Source of the DNA: an uncultured Clostridium sp.
GTDB lineage: Bacteria; Bacillota; Clostridia; TANB77; CAG-508
Direction: 5' to 3'
DNA: 64,000 nucleotides
Assembly: GCA_947570695.1 (NCBI GenBank)
Contig: CANOVB010000004.1
Span: 33,092-97,091, forward strand
This document shows, one piece after another, positions 33,798 through 42,789 of the stretch (positions are counted from its first letter, which is position 1; the number at the start of each line of letters is the position of its first letter). The translations under genes were made by a program, and so were the position numbers. The notes under the pieces are model-generated. The model worked only from the letters and a program-made list of their open reading frames with translations. It searched no databases and was not told where the DNA came from.

Positions 33798-34739
33798 TTA
33801 AATTTCTGGTGTTCTATAAAATCTAGCAAATCCCAAATAACCAATCAAAATAGTTTTTACTCTCCATTTTAATTTTATTTTAGGATTTTTTAAATTTCTT
33901 TTTATTCTTAATCTTAATTTATCTATTAAAACTTTGTATTCTTCTTTAAAGTTATTCTTATAACATAATAGTGCATAAACAGCTGTTTCTACTAAAATAA
34001 ACCTCTCTATTTCATCTAATATGTTAGGATATTTTTCCATAACCATTTTTTCCATATCTTCTAAAAAATCAATTACTACTACTTTATTTCTACCAAATTT
34101 TCTATGACCTAAACTAGTTGCTCTTTGTATCCAATGATATCCTGCTTTATCTATATTGCTTATTCTTTCTGCTTTATCAAAAAGCCTATAAAGTACAGCA
34201 ACATCTTCTCCAATTTTTCCATCTGGAAATTTTATATCATCAAATAAGTTCTTTTTAAATAATTTTCCCCATACAAAAGTCTGACCTTTTCCTGAATACA
34301 ATCTTAATATCATTTCTTCTGAATCTGTTACAAAGCTTTTTTCAGGGCTTACTTCAAATTCTTTATAAAAGGTTGTTACAAAATGACCTCCAACAGCAAT
34401 ATCTGCATTATTTTCTTTTGCACTTTTATATAAGTTCTCTATTAAATCAGGATCCATATAATCATCATTATCAGAAAAAGTTATCCATATGCCAGTAGAA
34501 TTTTTCACTCCTGTGTTTCTTGCAGTACTTACGCCTTGATTTTTTTGATGAATCACTTTTACTCTACTATCCTTTTCTTTCCAATTATCACATATTGTTC
34601 CAGATTTATCTGTTGAACCATCATCTACTAATATTATTTCCAATTTTTTATATGTTTGATCTACAATAGATTGCACACATTTATCTAAATATCTTTCAAC
34701 ATTATATACTGGCACTACTATGCTTATTAGTTCCTCCAT
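33798..34739 (-). CDS. Family 2 glycosyltransferase (array member 4)
   Basis: 313 residues; ISIVVPVYNVERYLDK, DDGSTDKSGTICDNWKEKD, HQKNQGVSTARNTGV, FSDNDDYMDPD and IGEDVAVLYRLFDKAERI. The acidic motif is SDNDD rather than DSDD or DGDD, the most divergent of the set, which may shift donor choice. The C-terminus is Lys/Arg-rich and ends ARFYRTPEI. Last gene of the 38330 operon. Confidence 0.9.
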   Translation of the reverse strand: MEELISIVVPVYNVERYLDKCVQSIVDQTYKKLEIILVDDGSTDKSGTICDNWKEKDSRVKVIHQKNQGVSTARNTGVKNSTGIWITFSDNDDYMDPDLIENLYKSAKENNADIAVGGHFVTTFYKEFEVSPEKSFVTDSEEMILRLYSGKGQTFVWGKLFKKNLFDDIKFPDGKIGEDVAVLYRLFDKAERISNIDKAGYHWIQRATSLGHRKFGRNKVVVIDFLEDMEKMVMEKYPNILDEIERFILVETAVYALLCYKNNFKEEYKVLIDKLRLRIKRNLKNPKIKLKWRVKTILIGYLGFARFYRTPEI

Positions 34740-34756
34740 TTTTCCTCCATCTGAAC

Positions 34757-35692
34757 TTACCTTTTAAAAATTATACTTCCACCAAAATATACAATTAGAA
34801 TACTTTTAATTTTTCTACCTAACTTAATTTTACTATTTTTTAAGATTTTAGGAATATATTTTTTTAACTTTTCTTTCAATTCTTTATGTTCTTTTTTTAA
34901 ACCGCCTCTATAACATAGTATTGTACAATTATTTAATGCATATATATAAAGATTTTCTGCTAATTCCACTAAATCAGGATATTTTTTCTCCATCAATTTT
35001 ACTATAGCTTCTGTAAATTCAACCCCTGCTAAGTTTTTGATACTAAATCCACTATGCTCAACACTTCCATTTCTTTGTATGTAATAATATTCAGATTTAT
35101 TTATATGAACTAATTTATCTGCATTATCAAATACTCTATATAAAGTTCCTATATCTTCATTCATTTTCCCTTCTGGAAATCTTATTGTATCAAATAATTT
35201 CTTTTTATAAATTTTATCACACATTGCAAAACTTAATCCATCATTAAGTAAAAATCTTCTCATCATATCTTTTTTATCTGATATAAAATTTTCTTCGGAA
35301 TATTTAATTTTTTCCTTGTATAAAGTAATTCTTTTAAAGCCTCCTGCTGCAATGTCTGCATTATTTTCTTTTGCACTATTATATAAATTTTCTAAAAAAG
35401 TTTTCTCTATATAATCATCACTATCTATAAATGATATCCAATTTCCTGTTACATCTTCTAGCCCAACATTTCTTGCACTACTTGCTCCACCATTTTCTTT
35501 ATGTATTACTTTTATTCTTTCATCTTTTTCTTTCCACTCATCACATTTTTTACCAGATTTATCTGTTGAACCATCATCTACTAAAATTATTTCTAAGTTT
35601 TTATATGTTTGATTTACAATACTAGTCATACATTTATCAAAAAATATTTCTACATTATAAACTGGTACAATTACACTAATTAATTCTTCCAT
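34757..35692 (-). CDS. Family 2 glycosyltransferase (array member 5)
   Basis: 311 residues; ISVIVPVYNVEIFFDKC, DDGSTDKSGKKCDEWKEKD, HKENGGASSARNVGL, FIDSDDYIEK and MNEDIGTLYRVFDNADKL. The basic C-terminus ends YFGGSIIFKR. It is 14 bases downstream of the HprK-like kinase and 17 bases upstream of member 4, so it is translated as part of the same operon. Confidence 0.9.
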   Translation of the reverse strand: MEELISVIVPVYNVEIFFDKCMTSIVNQTYKNLEIILVDDGSTDKSGKKCDEWKEKDERIKVIHKENGGASSARNVGLEDVTGNWISFIDSDDYIEKTFLENLYNSAKENNADIAAGGFKRITLYKEKIKYSEENFISDKKDMMRRFLLNDGLSFAMCDKIYKKKLFDTIRFPEGKMNEDIGTLYRVFDNADKLVHINKSEYYYIQRNGSVEHSGFSIKNLAGVEFTEAIVKLMEKKYPDLVELAENLYIYALNNCTILCYRGGLKKEHKELKEKLKKYIPKILKNSKIKLGRKIKSILIVYFGGSIIFKR

Positions 35693-35706
35693 TCTTTTAC
35701 CTACTA

Positions 35707-36426
35707 CTAATTATTTTTCATTGTCTCATAAGATAATCTCACTGCTTCTTCACTTATATTACATCCAAATCTATACATCGGAACATTCGAAACTATACTA
35801 TCTAAAACATTTAATAATTTGTCTAATTTATATCCTAAAACTCTAGTATTATTCATGTAATATGTTATTGCATTATTAGAATCTAATTTTTCTATAAAAT
35901 TTGTTTTAGATTGTTCCAAAAAACAAATTCCTTTTATTTTTACTTTTTTATTTTCATTTCTTTCAGAAGCACCTGAAAAAGGTGTTCCATAGGCATAAGT
36001 AATCCCATCAATCGTTCTTATTATTGGTTCATCATCATTTAAAATATATGGTTTCTTATTGGCTAAATACTTAAGCCAAAGTGATGTATGTGTTGATTTT
36101 CCTGTTCCCATAGGTGCTGAAAATAAATATGCCTCTTCATCAACAACAATAGCTGATGCATGTAATTGATATCCATTAAAATCTAACATTGCTTCACTAA
36201 ATTTATTTCCTGTCATATCATATTCTATATGTGGTATTTCACACCATTCTTTAGGAAGATTTGCTCTTTCAAGACCTTCTTTTTGCCTTTGCATCATTTC
36301 ATCTGTAAGCTCAATTTTAATATCAGCTTCTACATCTTCATTAATAACATATTTTTCTGAATGTGATATTAATGGCTCATATTTTTTGTTATATTCTACA
36401 ACTAAATCTGCAATTCTATGTTTCAT
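35707..36426 (-). CDS. HprK-like serine kinase (copy 1)
   Basis: I choose the ATG at 36426 (MKHRIADLVVEY), which follows AAAGGGAAAA and matches the start of the paralog at 43940. An in-frame ATG at 36447 overlaps the preceding gene. 239 residues. The P-loop SAPMGTGKSTHTSLW near 109 is followed by ILNDDEP, AYGTPFSG and KGICFLEQS, the layout of HPr-kinase-like and PEP-carboxykinase-like proteins found in peptide clusters. Such kinases phosphorylate a peptide Ser/Thr in some lasso systems. Here it is flanked by glycosyltransferases in one operon. Substrate inferred to be one of the short peptides. Confidence 0.82.
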   Translation of the reverse strand: MKHRIADLVVEYNKKYEPLISHSEKYVINEDVEADIKIELTDEMMQRQKEGLERANLPKEWCEIPHIEYDMTGNKFSEAMLDFNGYQLHASAIVVDEEAYLFSAPMGTGKSTHTSLWLKYLANKKPYILNDDEPIIRTIDGITYAYGTPFSGASERNENKKVKIKGICFLEQSKTNFIEKLDSNNAITYYMNNTRVLGYKLDKLLNVLDSIVSNVPMYRFGCNISEEAVRLSYETMKNN

Positions 36427-36436
36427 TTTTCCCTTT

Positions 36437-37369
36437 CTACCATACAAAAAATTTGCTAAATCCTAAAACATTTAATATGCTTTTTACTTTTGTTTTTCTT
36501 AATATTTTAGTATTTTTTAAAATTTCAGGCAAGTTTTTTCTAAGCTTTGCTTTTAATTCTTTGTATTCCTTTTTCATATTATTTTTACTTGTCAATATAA
36601 CACAAGTATTTAAAGATAATGTATAAGACCATTCAACATATTCTGTTAAGTTAGGATATTTTTCTTTTATAAATTTAACACATTCTTCTAGTACTGGCAC
36701 AAGTGTTAATCTATCTTTGTTATATTTTAAATGAGTTAAACTATCTTTTCTTTGTATATAATGATATCCAGCTTCTGCTATATGACTTACAGTTCCTGCT
36801 TTATCAATTAATCTATATAAAATTGCTACATCTTCATTTATTTTTCCTACTGGAAATTTTATTGTATCAAACAATTCCTTTTTATAAAGTTTTCCCCATA
36901 TAACAACAAATAAATCATCACCAGTAAATAGCCTTTTTAAAGCCTCTTCAGAATTTACTACAAAGTTATTATTTGCAAATCTTATTAATTTATCTGAATA
37001 AGTCTCAAGAAAATGTCCACATGCAGATATTCTAGAATTACTTTTAATAAGATTTTTATATAACTTTTCTACTATATCTAATTCAATATAATCATCTCCA
37101 TCTACAAAAAACAAATAATTTCCTGTAGCAACCTCTATTCCATAATTTCTTGCCTTGCTTGGTCCACCATTTTCTTTATGTATTACTTTAATTCTATTAT
37201 CCTTTTCTTTCCACTCATCACAAATTTTCCCAGAATTATCTGTCGAACCATCATCTATTAGTATTATCTCTAACTTTTTATATGTTTGATTTACAATACT
37301 AGTAACACATTTATTTAAATATTTTCCAATATTATACACTGGCACTATTATGCTAATTAATTCCTCCAA
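36437..37369 (-). CDS. Family 2 glycosyltransferase (array member 6)
   Basis: 310 residues; ISIIVPVYNIGKYLNKC, DDGSTDNSGKICDEWKEKD, HKENGGPSKARNYGI, FVDGDDYIEL and INEDVAILYRLIDKAGTV. Very close to member 9 (39527), including the LFTGDDLFVVIWGKL stretch, which suggests a block duplication. The C-terminal end is shorter (FSKFFVW). Confidence 0.9.
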   Translation of the reverse strand: MEELISIIVPVYNIGKYLNKCVTSIVNQTYKKLEIILIDDGSTDNSGKICDEWKEKDNRIKVIHKENGGPSKARNYGIEVATGNYLFFVDGDDYIELDIVEKLYKNLIKSNSRISACGHFLETYSDKLIRFANNNFVVNSEEALKRLFTGDDLFVVIWGKLYKKELFDTIKFPVGKINEDVAILYRLIDKAGTVSHIAEAGYHYIQRKDSLTHLKYNKDRLTLVPVLEECVKFIKEKYPNLTEYVEWSYTLSLNTCVILTSKNNMKKEYKELKAKLRKNLPEILKNTKILRKTKVKSILNVLGFSKFFVW

Positions 37370-37388
37370 AGTTTACTTTTCTCCTAAA

Positions 37389-38330
37389 TTATTCTTTAAA
37401 AATTTTACTAAATCCAAAATATGCAATTAAAATACTTCTAACCTTAGTTTCAAAAGACATTTTAGAATTTTTTAAAATTCTAGGCATGTATGATCTTAAC
37501 TTATTTTTAAGTTTTCTATGTTCTTCTTTTAATTTACTTTTATATGTTAATACAGTATGTCCATTTAATGGAATTGTAAATGCATTTTCTGCATATAGAA
37601 CTAAACTTGGATATTTTTTTTCAATATAATGTAACTGCTCTTCCAAAAATTCTATATGAGTCAATTTTTCTTCATCATATTCTGCATGTACAATACTCTT
37701 TTCTCTTTGTATATAATAATATCCCGCTTTATCTATATGAGTTATTTTTTCTGCTCTATCTAATAATATATAAATAACAGCAGCATCTTCGTTTATTTTT
37801 CTCTCCGGAAATTCTATTCCTTCAAAAATTTCCCTTTTATAAAGTTTTCCCCATATAACTGGATAAATATCATCAAATCTAAGTAATCTCTTAAGTATTT
37901 CTTCACCATTTGCCACATAATTTTCTTTTGAATATAACATAGTTTTATTAAAATATGTTACATAAAAATGTCCAGAAACCGCTATTTGTGCATTATTTTC
38001 TATTAAGCTTTTATATAAGTTATAAATTATATCTTCTGATAAATAATCGTCACCGTCTACAAAAAAGAAATATTGCCCTGTTGCATTTTTTATTCCAACA
38101 TTTCTTGCAATGCTTACCCCTTCATTTTCTTTATGTATTACTTTTATTCTATTATCTTTTTCTTTCCATTCATCGCATATTTTTCCAGATTTATCTGTTG
38201 AACCATCATCTATTAGTATTATTTCTATATTTTTGTATGTTTGATTTACAATAGTAGTAATACATTTTTCTACATATCTACCTACATTATAAATCGGTAC
38301 TATTATACTTACAATTTCTTTCAAAAACAT
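37389..38330 (-). CDS. Family 2 glycosyltransferase (array member 7, first of operon)
   Basis: 313 residues; VSIIVPIYNVGRYVEKC, DDGSTDKSGKICDEWKEKD, HKENEGVSIARNVGI, FVDGDDYLSE and INEDAAVIYILLDRAEKI. First gene of a five-gene unit (member 7, member 6, kinase copy 1, member 5, member 4) driven by the promoter at 38377-38405. Basic C-terminus ends YFGFSKIFKE. Confidence 0.9.
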   Translation of the reverse strand: MFLKEIVSIIVPIYNVGRYVEKCITTIVNQTYKNIEIILIDDGSTDKSGKICDEWKEKDNRIKVIHKENEGVSIARNVGIKNATGQYFFFVDGDDYLSEDIIYNLYKSLIENNAQIAVSGHFYVTYFNKTMLYSKENYVANGEEILKRLLRFDDIYPVIWGKLYKREIFEGIEFPERKINEDAAVIYILLDRAEKITHIDKAGYYYIQREKSIVHAEYDEEKLTHIEFLEEQLHYIEKKYPSLVLYAENAFTIPLNGHTVLTYKSKLKEEHRKLKNKLRSYMPRILKNSKMSFETKVRSILIAYFGFSKIFKE

Positions 38331-38369
38331 TTCTCCTGCATTAAAAATAATTTATTTCTGTCTATTTTC

Positions 38370-38530
38370 TTGTTATATAATATCTGATTTTTTGCACTTT
38401 TTCAAGAACAAATTTTACACATTAAAATTAGTGTGCAAAATTTAATTAAATACTTTTTTAATAAGGAACAAAATGACATTATTTAATAATAAGTATATAA
38501 CATTTCCTATTAAACAAAAAATTATATAGA
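38370..38530 (-). repeat. Repeated intergenic block, copy C, with promoter
   Basis: Partial match to copies A and B (TTGTTATATA, TTTGCACTTT, GTGCAAAATTTA, AACAAAATG, ATTAAACAA in the same order). The promoter has TTGAAA (38400-38405) and TATTAT (38377-38382) with a 17-base spacer, and overlaps an AGTGCAAAAAA stretch. It drives the 38330 operon. An inverted repeat AAATTTTACACA / TGTGCAAAATTT is included (about 38412-38444). Confidence 0.65.
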
Positions 38531-38564
38531 ATTTTTGTTTCTACATAATTTTCTAATCCTATCA

Positions 38565-39533
38565 TTATTTTAATTTATTAGATAAAGGCGTTTTATAAAA
38601 ATTAAGATAAGCAATTCCAAAACATCTAATTTTTGTACATAGAGTTAATTTTTTATTCTTAAAAACCATTTTTATAATATTTCTTAATTTTTTTCTTAAT
38701 TCTTCGCACTCTTCATATAAACCATTTTTTTGACTTAAAATAATACATTCTTCAAAATATTTTATCAAAAGCTTTTCAGCACATTCTACTAGTCTTGGAT
38801 ATTTCTCTTTTACAAATTCCAAAACTTCTTCTGCTATATCAATAACAATTAATTTATCTTTACTATATTTTTGATGCATAATGCTGTCTTGCCTTTGTAT
38901 GTAATGATATCCACATTTACTAATATGACCTATTCTTTCTGCTTTATCATACAATTTATATATAACAGCAAAATCTTCACAAATTTTTCCTTTAGGAAAT
39001 TTGACTTCTTCAAATAATTCTCTTTTAAAAAGTGTTGCCCATACACAAATATATATATCATCTCTCATAAGTAAACTTCTTAATATTTCTTCCGGATTTT
39101 CAACATAACTATTTTTACTATACAATTTCTTACTATCAAGAAATGTTTCTTTATAGTGTCCTGAAGTAACAATATCAGTATTGTTTTCTACTAAATATGT
39201 ATATAAATTTTCTATAAAATCTTCATCTATATAATCATCACTATCAACAAAAGTAATATATCTTCCAACAGACCTCTCTACTCCAACATTTCTTGTATCT
39301 GCCACTCCTGTATTTTCCTTATGCATTACTTTTATTCTACGATCTCTTTCTTTCCATTCATCACAAATCTCTCCAGAATTATCTGTTGAGCCATCATTTA
39401 TTAAAATTATTTCTAAGTTTTTATATGTTTGATTTACAATGCTTTTCATACATTTATTCAAGTATCTAGCTACATTATAAACTGGTACAATTACACTTAT
39501 TAGTTCTTCCAATTTTGTTATTCCTTTCAACAA
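38565..39533 (-). CDS. Family 2 glycosyltransferase (array member 8)
   Basis: 322 residues; ISVIVPVYNVARYLNKC, NDGSTDNSGEICDEWKERD (Asn replaces the usual first Asp), HKENTGVADTRNVGV, FVDSDDYIDE and ICEDFAVIYKLYDKAERI. Its start overlaps the stop of the upstream gene by 7 bases, a sign of translational coupling. Last gene of the 42367 operon. The C-terminus ends FYKTPLSNKLK. Confidence 0.9.
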   Translation of the reverse strand: MLKGITKLEELISVIVPVYNVARYLNKCMKSIVNQTYKNLEIILINDGSTDNSGEICDEWKERDRRIKVMHKENTGVADTRNVGVERSVGRYITFVDSDDYIDEDFIENLYTYLVENNTDIVTSGHYKETFLDSKKLYSKNSYVENPEEILRSLLMRDDIYICVWATLFKRELFEEVKFPKGKICEDFAVIYKLYDKAERIGHISKCGYHYIQRQDSIMHQKYSKDKLIVIDIAEEVLEFVKEKYPRLVECAEKLLIKYFEECIILSQKNGLYEECEELRKKLRNIIKMVFKNKKLTLCTKIRCFGIAYLNFYKTPLSNKLK

Positions 39534-40471
39534 TTTGCTGCTATTAAAAATCTAGCAAACCCTAAAACAATTAAAATACTTCTTTTTCTGGTATAATGCT
39601 CCATTTTTGAATTTTTTAAAATCATTGGTAAATATTGTTTTAATTTTTTCCTTAAATTTCTGTATTCTTTTTTCATTTTATTTTTACTTGTTAATATCGC
39701 ACAATCATTTAGAGCTAATATAAGATATCTTTCTGCATATTCTACTAGATTTGGATAATTTTTTCTTATAAATTCTACACATTCTTCTAAAATTTCTACA
39801 ACTGTTATTCTTTCTTCACCATATTTTTGGTGTATTAAACTATTTTGTCTTTGTACATAATGATATCCTGGTTTATTTATATTACTTATTTTATTTGCTT
39901 TATGAATTAATTTATACAAAGTTGCTACATCTTCATTTATTTTTCCAACTGGAAATCTTATTTCCTCAAATAACTCTTTTTTAAAAAGCTTTCCCCATAT
40001 AACAACAAATAAATTATTTCCAGTAAATAATCTTTTCAAAGCCTCTTCTGAATCTGCTACATAACTTTCTTTTGCGCATTTATTTTCCTGAACTATATAA
40101 GTCTCATAAATATGTCCACTTGCTGAAATATCAGAATCATTTTCAATTAAGTTTTTATATAAAGTTTCTATATTATCAGAATTTAAATAATCATCTGCAT
40201 CTATAAAAAACAAATACTTTCCTATAGCAATTTCTATTCCAAAATTTCTTGCATTGCTTGGTCCACCATTTTCTTTATGAATTACTTTTATTCTACTATC
40301 TTTTTGTTTCCATTCATCACAAATTTCCCCAGAATTATCTGTTGAACCATCATCTACTAATATTATTTCTAAATTTTTGTATGTTTGATTCACAATACTT
40401 CCAATACATTTATTTAAATATTTATTAACATTATAAACTGGTATTATTACACTTATTAATTCTTCCAACAA
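39527..40471 (-). CDS. Family 2 glycosyltransferase (array member 9)
   Basis: 314 residues; ISVIIPVYNVNKYLNKC, DDGSTDNSGEICDEWKQKD, HKENGGPSNARNFGI, FIDADDYLNS and INEDVATLYKLIHKANKI. Closest visible paralog is member 6 (36437). It follows member 10 with a 6-base gap. Confidence 0.9.
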   Translation of the reverse strand: MLEELISVIIPVYNVNKYLNKCIGSIVNQTYKNLEIILVDDGSTDNSGEICDEWKQKDSRIKVIHKENGGPSNARNFGIEIAIGKYLFFIDADDYLNSDNIETLYKNLIENDSDISASGHIYETYIVQENKCAKESYVADSEEALKRLFTGNNLFVVIWGKLFKKELFEEIRFPVGKINEDVATLYKLIHKANKISNINKPGYHYVQRQNSLIHQKYGEERITVVEILEECVEFIRKNYPNLVEYAERYLILALNDCAILTSKNKMKKEYRNLRKKLKQYLPMILKNSKMEHYTRKRSILIVLGFARFLIAANC

Positions 40472-40477
40472 ACTCTC

Positions 40478-41416
40478 CTATTTTTTAAAAACTCTACTTC
40501 CTCCAAAATATAAAATTAAAATAGATTTTATTTTAATTTTTAATTTCATTTTTGGATTTTTCATAACTCTTGGCATGTAACTTTTAAGTTTCTCTTTTAA
40601 TTCCTTATATTTCTTTTGCATATTATTTCTATAGCATAAAATTATACAATTAATTAATGTTCTTATAAAAATATTTTCTGCTTCATTTAATATATTAGGA
40701 TACTTTTCTGCAACATTTTTTACAATCTCTTCTCTAAATTCAATTAGACTTAATTGTTCTATAGTAAATTTCCTATGTAAAATACTTCCTTTTCTTTGTA
40801 CATAATGATATCCACATTTATTAATATGACTTACCCTTTCTGCTTTATCAATTAATTTCCAAAGAGTTCCTATATCTTCATGAAATTTTCCCTCTGGAAA
40901 TTTTATAGTATCAAATAATTCTCGTTTAAAAATTTTATCACATATTGCTTGACTCATGTCATCACATGCAAATAATCTTCTTAAAGCCTCTTCTGAATCT
41001 ACTACATAATTTTCTTTAGAATGTCTTATTTCTTGTTTAACATATGTTTGATATATAAATCCACATGTTGCAATTTGTGCATTATTTTCAGTAACACTTT
41101 TATAAAGATTTTCTACCATATCATTTTCTATATAATCATCACCATCTATAAACATTAGATAACTTCCAACAGAATTTTTTATTCCTTCATTTCTTGCAGA
41201 GCTTAAACCGCCATTTTCTTTATGTATTACTTTTATTCTATTATCTTTTTTCCCCCATTCATCACAAATTCTTGGTGATTCATCTTCATCTGAACCATCA
41301 TCCACTAATATTATTTCAATTTTTTTATATGTTTGATTTACTATTGATAAAACACATTTATTTATATGTTTTTCTAAATTGTAAATTGGCACTATTATAC
41401 TTACTAATTCTTCCAA
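40478..41416 (-). CDS. Family 2 glycosyltransferase (array member 10)
   Basis: 312 residues; VSIIVPIYNLEKHINKC, a one-residue-longer DDGSDEDESPRICDEW (compare member 2, DDGSDDESPRICDEW), HKENGGLSSARNEGI, FIDGDDYIEN and FHEDIGTLWKLIDKAERV. The C-terminus ends YFGGSRVFKK. It follows member 11 by 18 bases. Confidence 0.9.
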   Translation of the reverse strand: MEELVSIIVPIYNLEKHINKCVLSIVNQTYKKIEIILVDDGSDEDESPRICDEWGKKDNRIKVIHKENGGLSSARNEGIKNSVGSYLMFIDGDDYIENDMVENLYKSVTENNAQIATCGFIYQTYVKQEIRHSKENYVVDSEEALRRLFACDDMSQAICDKIFKRELFDTIKFPEGKFHEDIGTLWKLIDKAERVSHINKCGYHYVQRKGSILHRKFTIEQLSLIEFREEIVKNVAEKYPNILNEAENIFIRTLINCIILCYRNNMQKKYKELKEKLKSYMPRVMKNPKMKLKIKIKSILILYFGGSRVFKK

Positions 41417-41434
41417 TTTTTTCTCCTAATTCTA

Positions 41435-42367
41435 CTATTTAAACACTCTAGCAAATCCAAAATAAGTAATTAATATATTCTTTAACTTAGTTTTTAACTT
41501 TATTTTTGGATTTTTTAATGTTCTAGAAATATATTCTTTAGATTTATTTTTAAATTGCTTGTATTCTTTTTTAAATTTATTTTTATAACATTCTATAATA
41601 GCTTTATTTAGATTAATTATCAAAAAGCTTTCAGCTTCACATATTATTTTAGGATACTTCTTTGTTACAAATTCTAGTATCTTTTCTGATAAATCAATAA
41701 TACATAATTTTTCTTTATTAAATTTTTTATGTAATATACTACCTGCCCTTTGAACATAATGATATCCTGCTTTATCTATATGAGCTATTATTTTAGCTCT
41801 ATCAAATAATCTATATAAACTTGAAACTTCATCATAAACTATATCTTTTGGAAGTTCTATATCTTCAAATAATTCTCTTTTATACAATTTATCCCATAAT
41901 GCTAAAGATACATCATCATATTGTAACATTCTTCTTATCATTTCTTCTGAATCTGCTATATAATTTTCTTTAGCATACTCTATCTTATTACTATAATATG
42001 TTTCTTTTATATAGCCACAGGCAACAATTTCTGCATTGCATTGTTTCGCTCTTTTATATAAACATTCTATTAAATCTGAATCTATATAATCATCATTATC
42101 AACAAAAAATATATAATTTCCTTTTGAGGCTTTTATTCCTGCATTTCTTGCATCAGCATGTCCTCCATTTTCTTTGTGTATTACTTTTATTCGCTCATCT
42201 TTCTTTTGAAAATCATCACATATTTCCCCTGAATTATCTGTTGAGCCATCATCTACTAATATTATTTCTAGGTTCCTATATGTTTGATTTATTAATGAGT
42301 TTACGCATTTTTCTAAATACCATTTTGCGTTATATACTGCAACTATTATACTTATTAAATCTTCCAA
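41435..42367 (-). CDS. Family 2 glycosyltransferase (array member 11, altered active-site motif)
   Basis: 310 residues; ISIIVAVYNAKWYLEKC, DDGSTDNSGEICDDFQKKD, HKENGGHADARNAGI and FVDNDDYIDS. Where every other copy has NED or HED in the motif before the helix LYxLxD, this one has VYDEVSSLYRLF: the acidic pair is reversed (D-E for E-D) and the preceding Gly-Lys-Ile/Met is lost. Activity or acceptor may differ. It is the first of four tightly packed glycosyltransferase genes. Confidence 0.9.
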   Translation of the reverse strand: MEDLISIIVAVYNAKWYLEKCVNSLINQTYRNLEIILVDDGSTDNSGEICDDFQKKDERIKVIHKENGGHADARNAGIKASKGNYIFFVDNDDYIDSDLIECLYKRAKQCNAEIVACGYIKETYYSNKIEYAKENYIADSEEMIRRMLQYDDVSLALWDKLYKRELFEDIELPKDIVYDEVSSLYRLFDRAKIIAHIDKAGYHYVQRAGSILHKKFNKEKLCIIDLSEKILEFVTKKYPKIICEAESFLIINLNKAIIECYKNKFKKEYKQFKNKSKEYISRTLKNPKIKLKTKLKNILITYFGFARVFK

Positions 42368-42466
42368 ATTTTCCCTCTTCTTATTTTTATTAATTAATTT
42401 ATAATTTATTTTTTATAAAAGAAATAACTCAAGAAGGAATTATAAAAATTGTAATAAAGCATTTTT

Positions 42467-42510
42467 CTATAAAAAAATAAAATATGAATTTATATCTCAT
42501 ATTTTATTTT
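42467..42510 (-). terminator. Terminator after peptide 8
   Basis: Stem AAAATAAAATATGA / TCATATTTTATTTT followed on the minus strand by seven T. It separates peptide 8 from member 11, though read-through is possible. Confidence 0.7.
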
Positions 42511-42554
42511 ATTAATCGCATTTTTTCAATATATTATATAAAAATTTCTTAATT

Positions 42555-42662
42555 TTAAATTGGTTTAGTAGATGTTACTACACTTGGATTTTTAGCTGCT
42601 ACAAACAAATCCATTATTTCTCCTAATTGTAACTCTGGTTTTTGATAAACTCTTGTTTCCAT
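42555..42662 (-). CDS. Short RiPP-type precursor peptide, 35 residues (peptide 8)
   Basis: ATG at 42662 after an ideal AAGGAGGTG. The leader YQKPELQLG fits Y-x-x-P-x-L-x-x-G exactly. The tail EIMDLFVAAKNPSVVTSTKP has no Trp but is Ser/Thr-rich at its end. It lies between the PqqD/kinase unit and the glycosyltransferase run, the most classic precursor position in the locus. Confidence 0.78.
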   Translation of the reverse strand: METRVYQKPELQLGEIMDLFVAAKNPSVVTSTKPI

Positions 42663-42727
42663 ATTTTTCACCTCCTTACAAACTAAAACTTTGTATACAT
42701 TTTTTATAAATTTAGAAAAACAAAACA

Positions 42728-42770
42728 AACCCAGAATAAGTAAATATTTTACTTATTCTGGGCTCTTTTT
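42728..42770. terminator. Strong hairpin upstream of peptide 8
   Basis: A 14-15 bp stem CCCAGAATAAGTAA / TTACTTATTCTGGG followed by CTCTTTTTT on plus and TTTGTTTTG on minus. It ends the PqqD transcript. Confidence 0.8.
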
Positions 42771-42789
42771 TAACTTATTTGCAATGCTT

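Noticed and set aside
28744-42367. Calling the locus an ordinary capsule or exopolysaccharide cluster.
   Set aside because: There is no initiating transferase, flippase, polymerase or sugar-nucleotide gene among the eleven GT2 genes, while peptide genes and RRE/kinase genes are interleaved.
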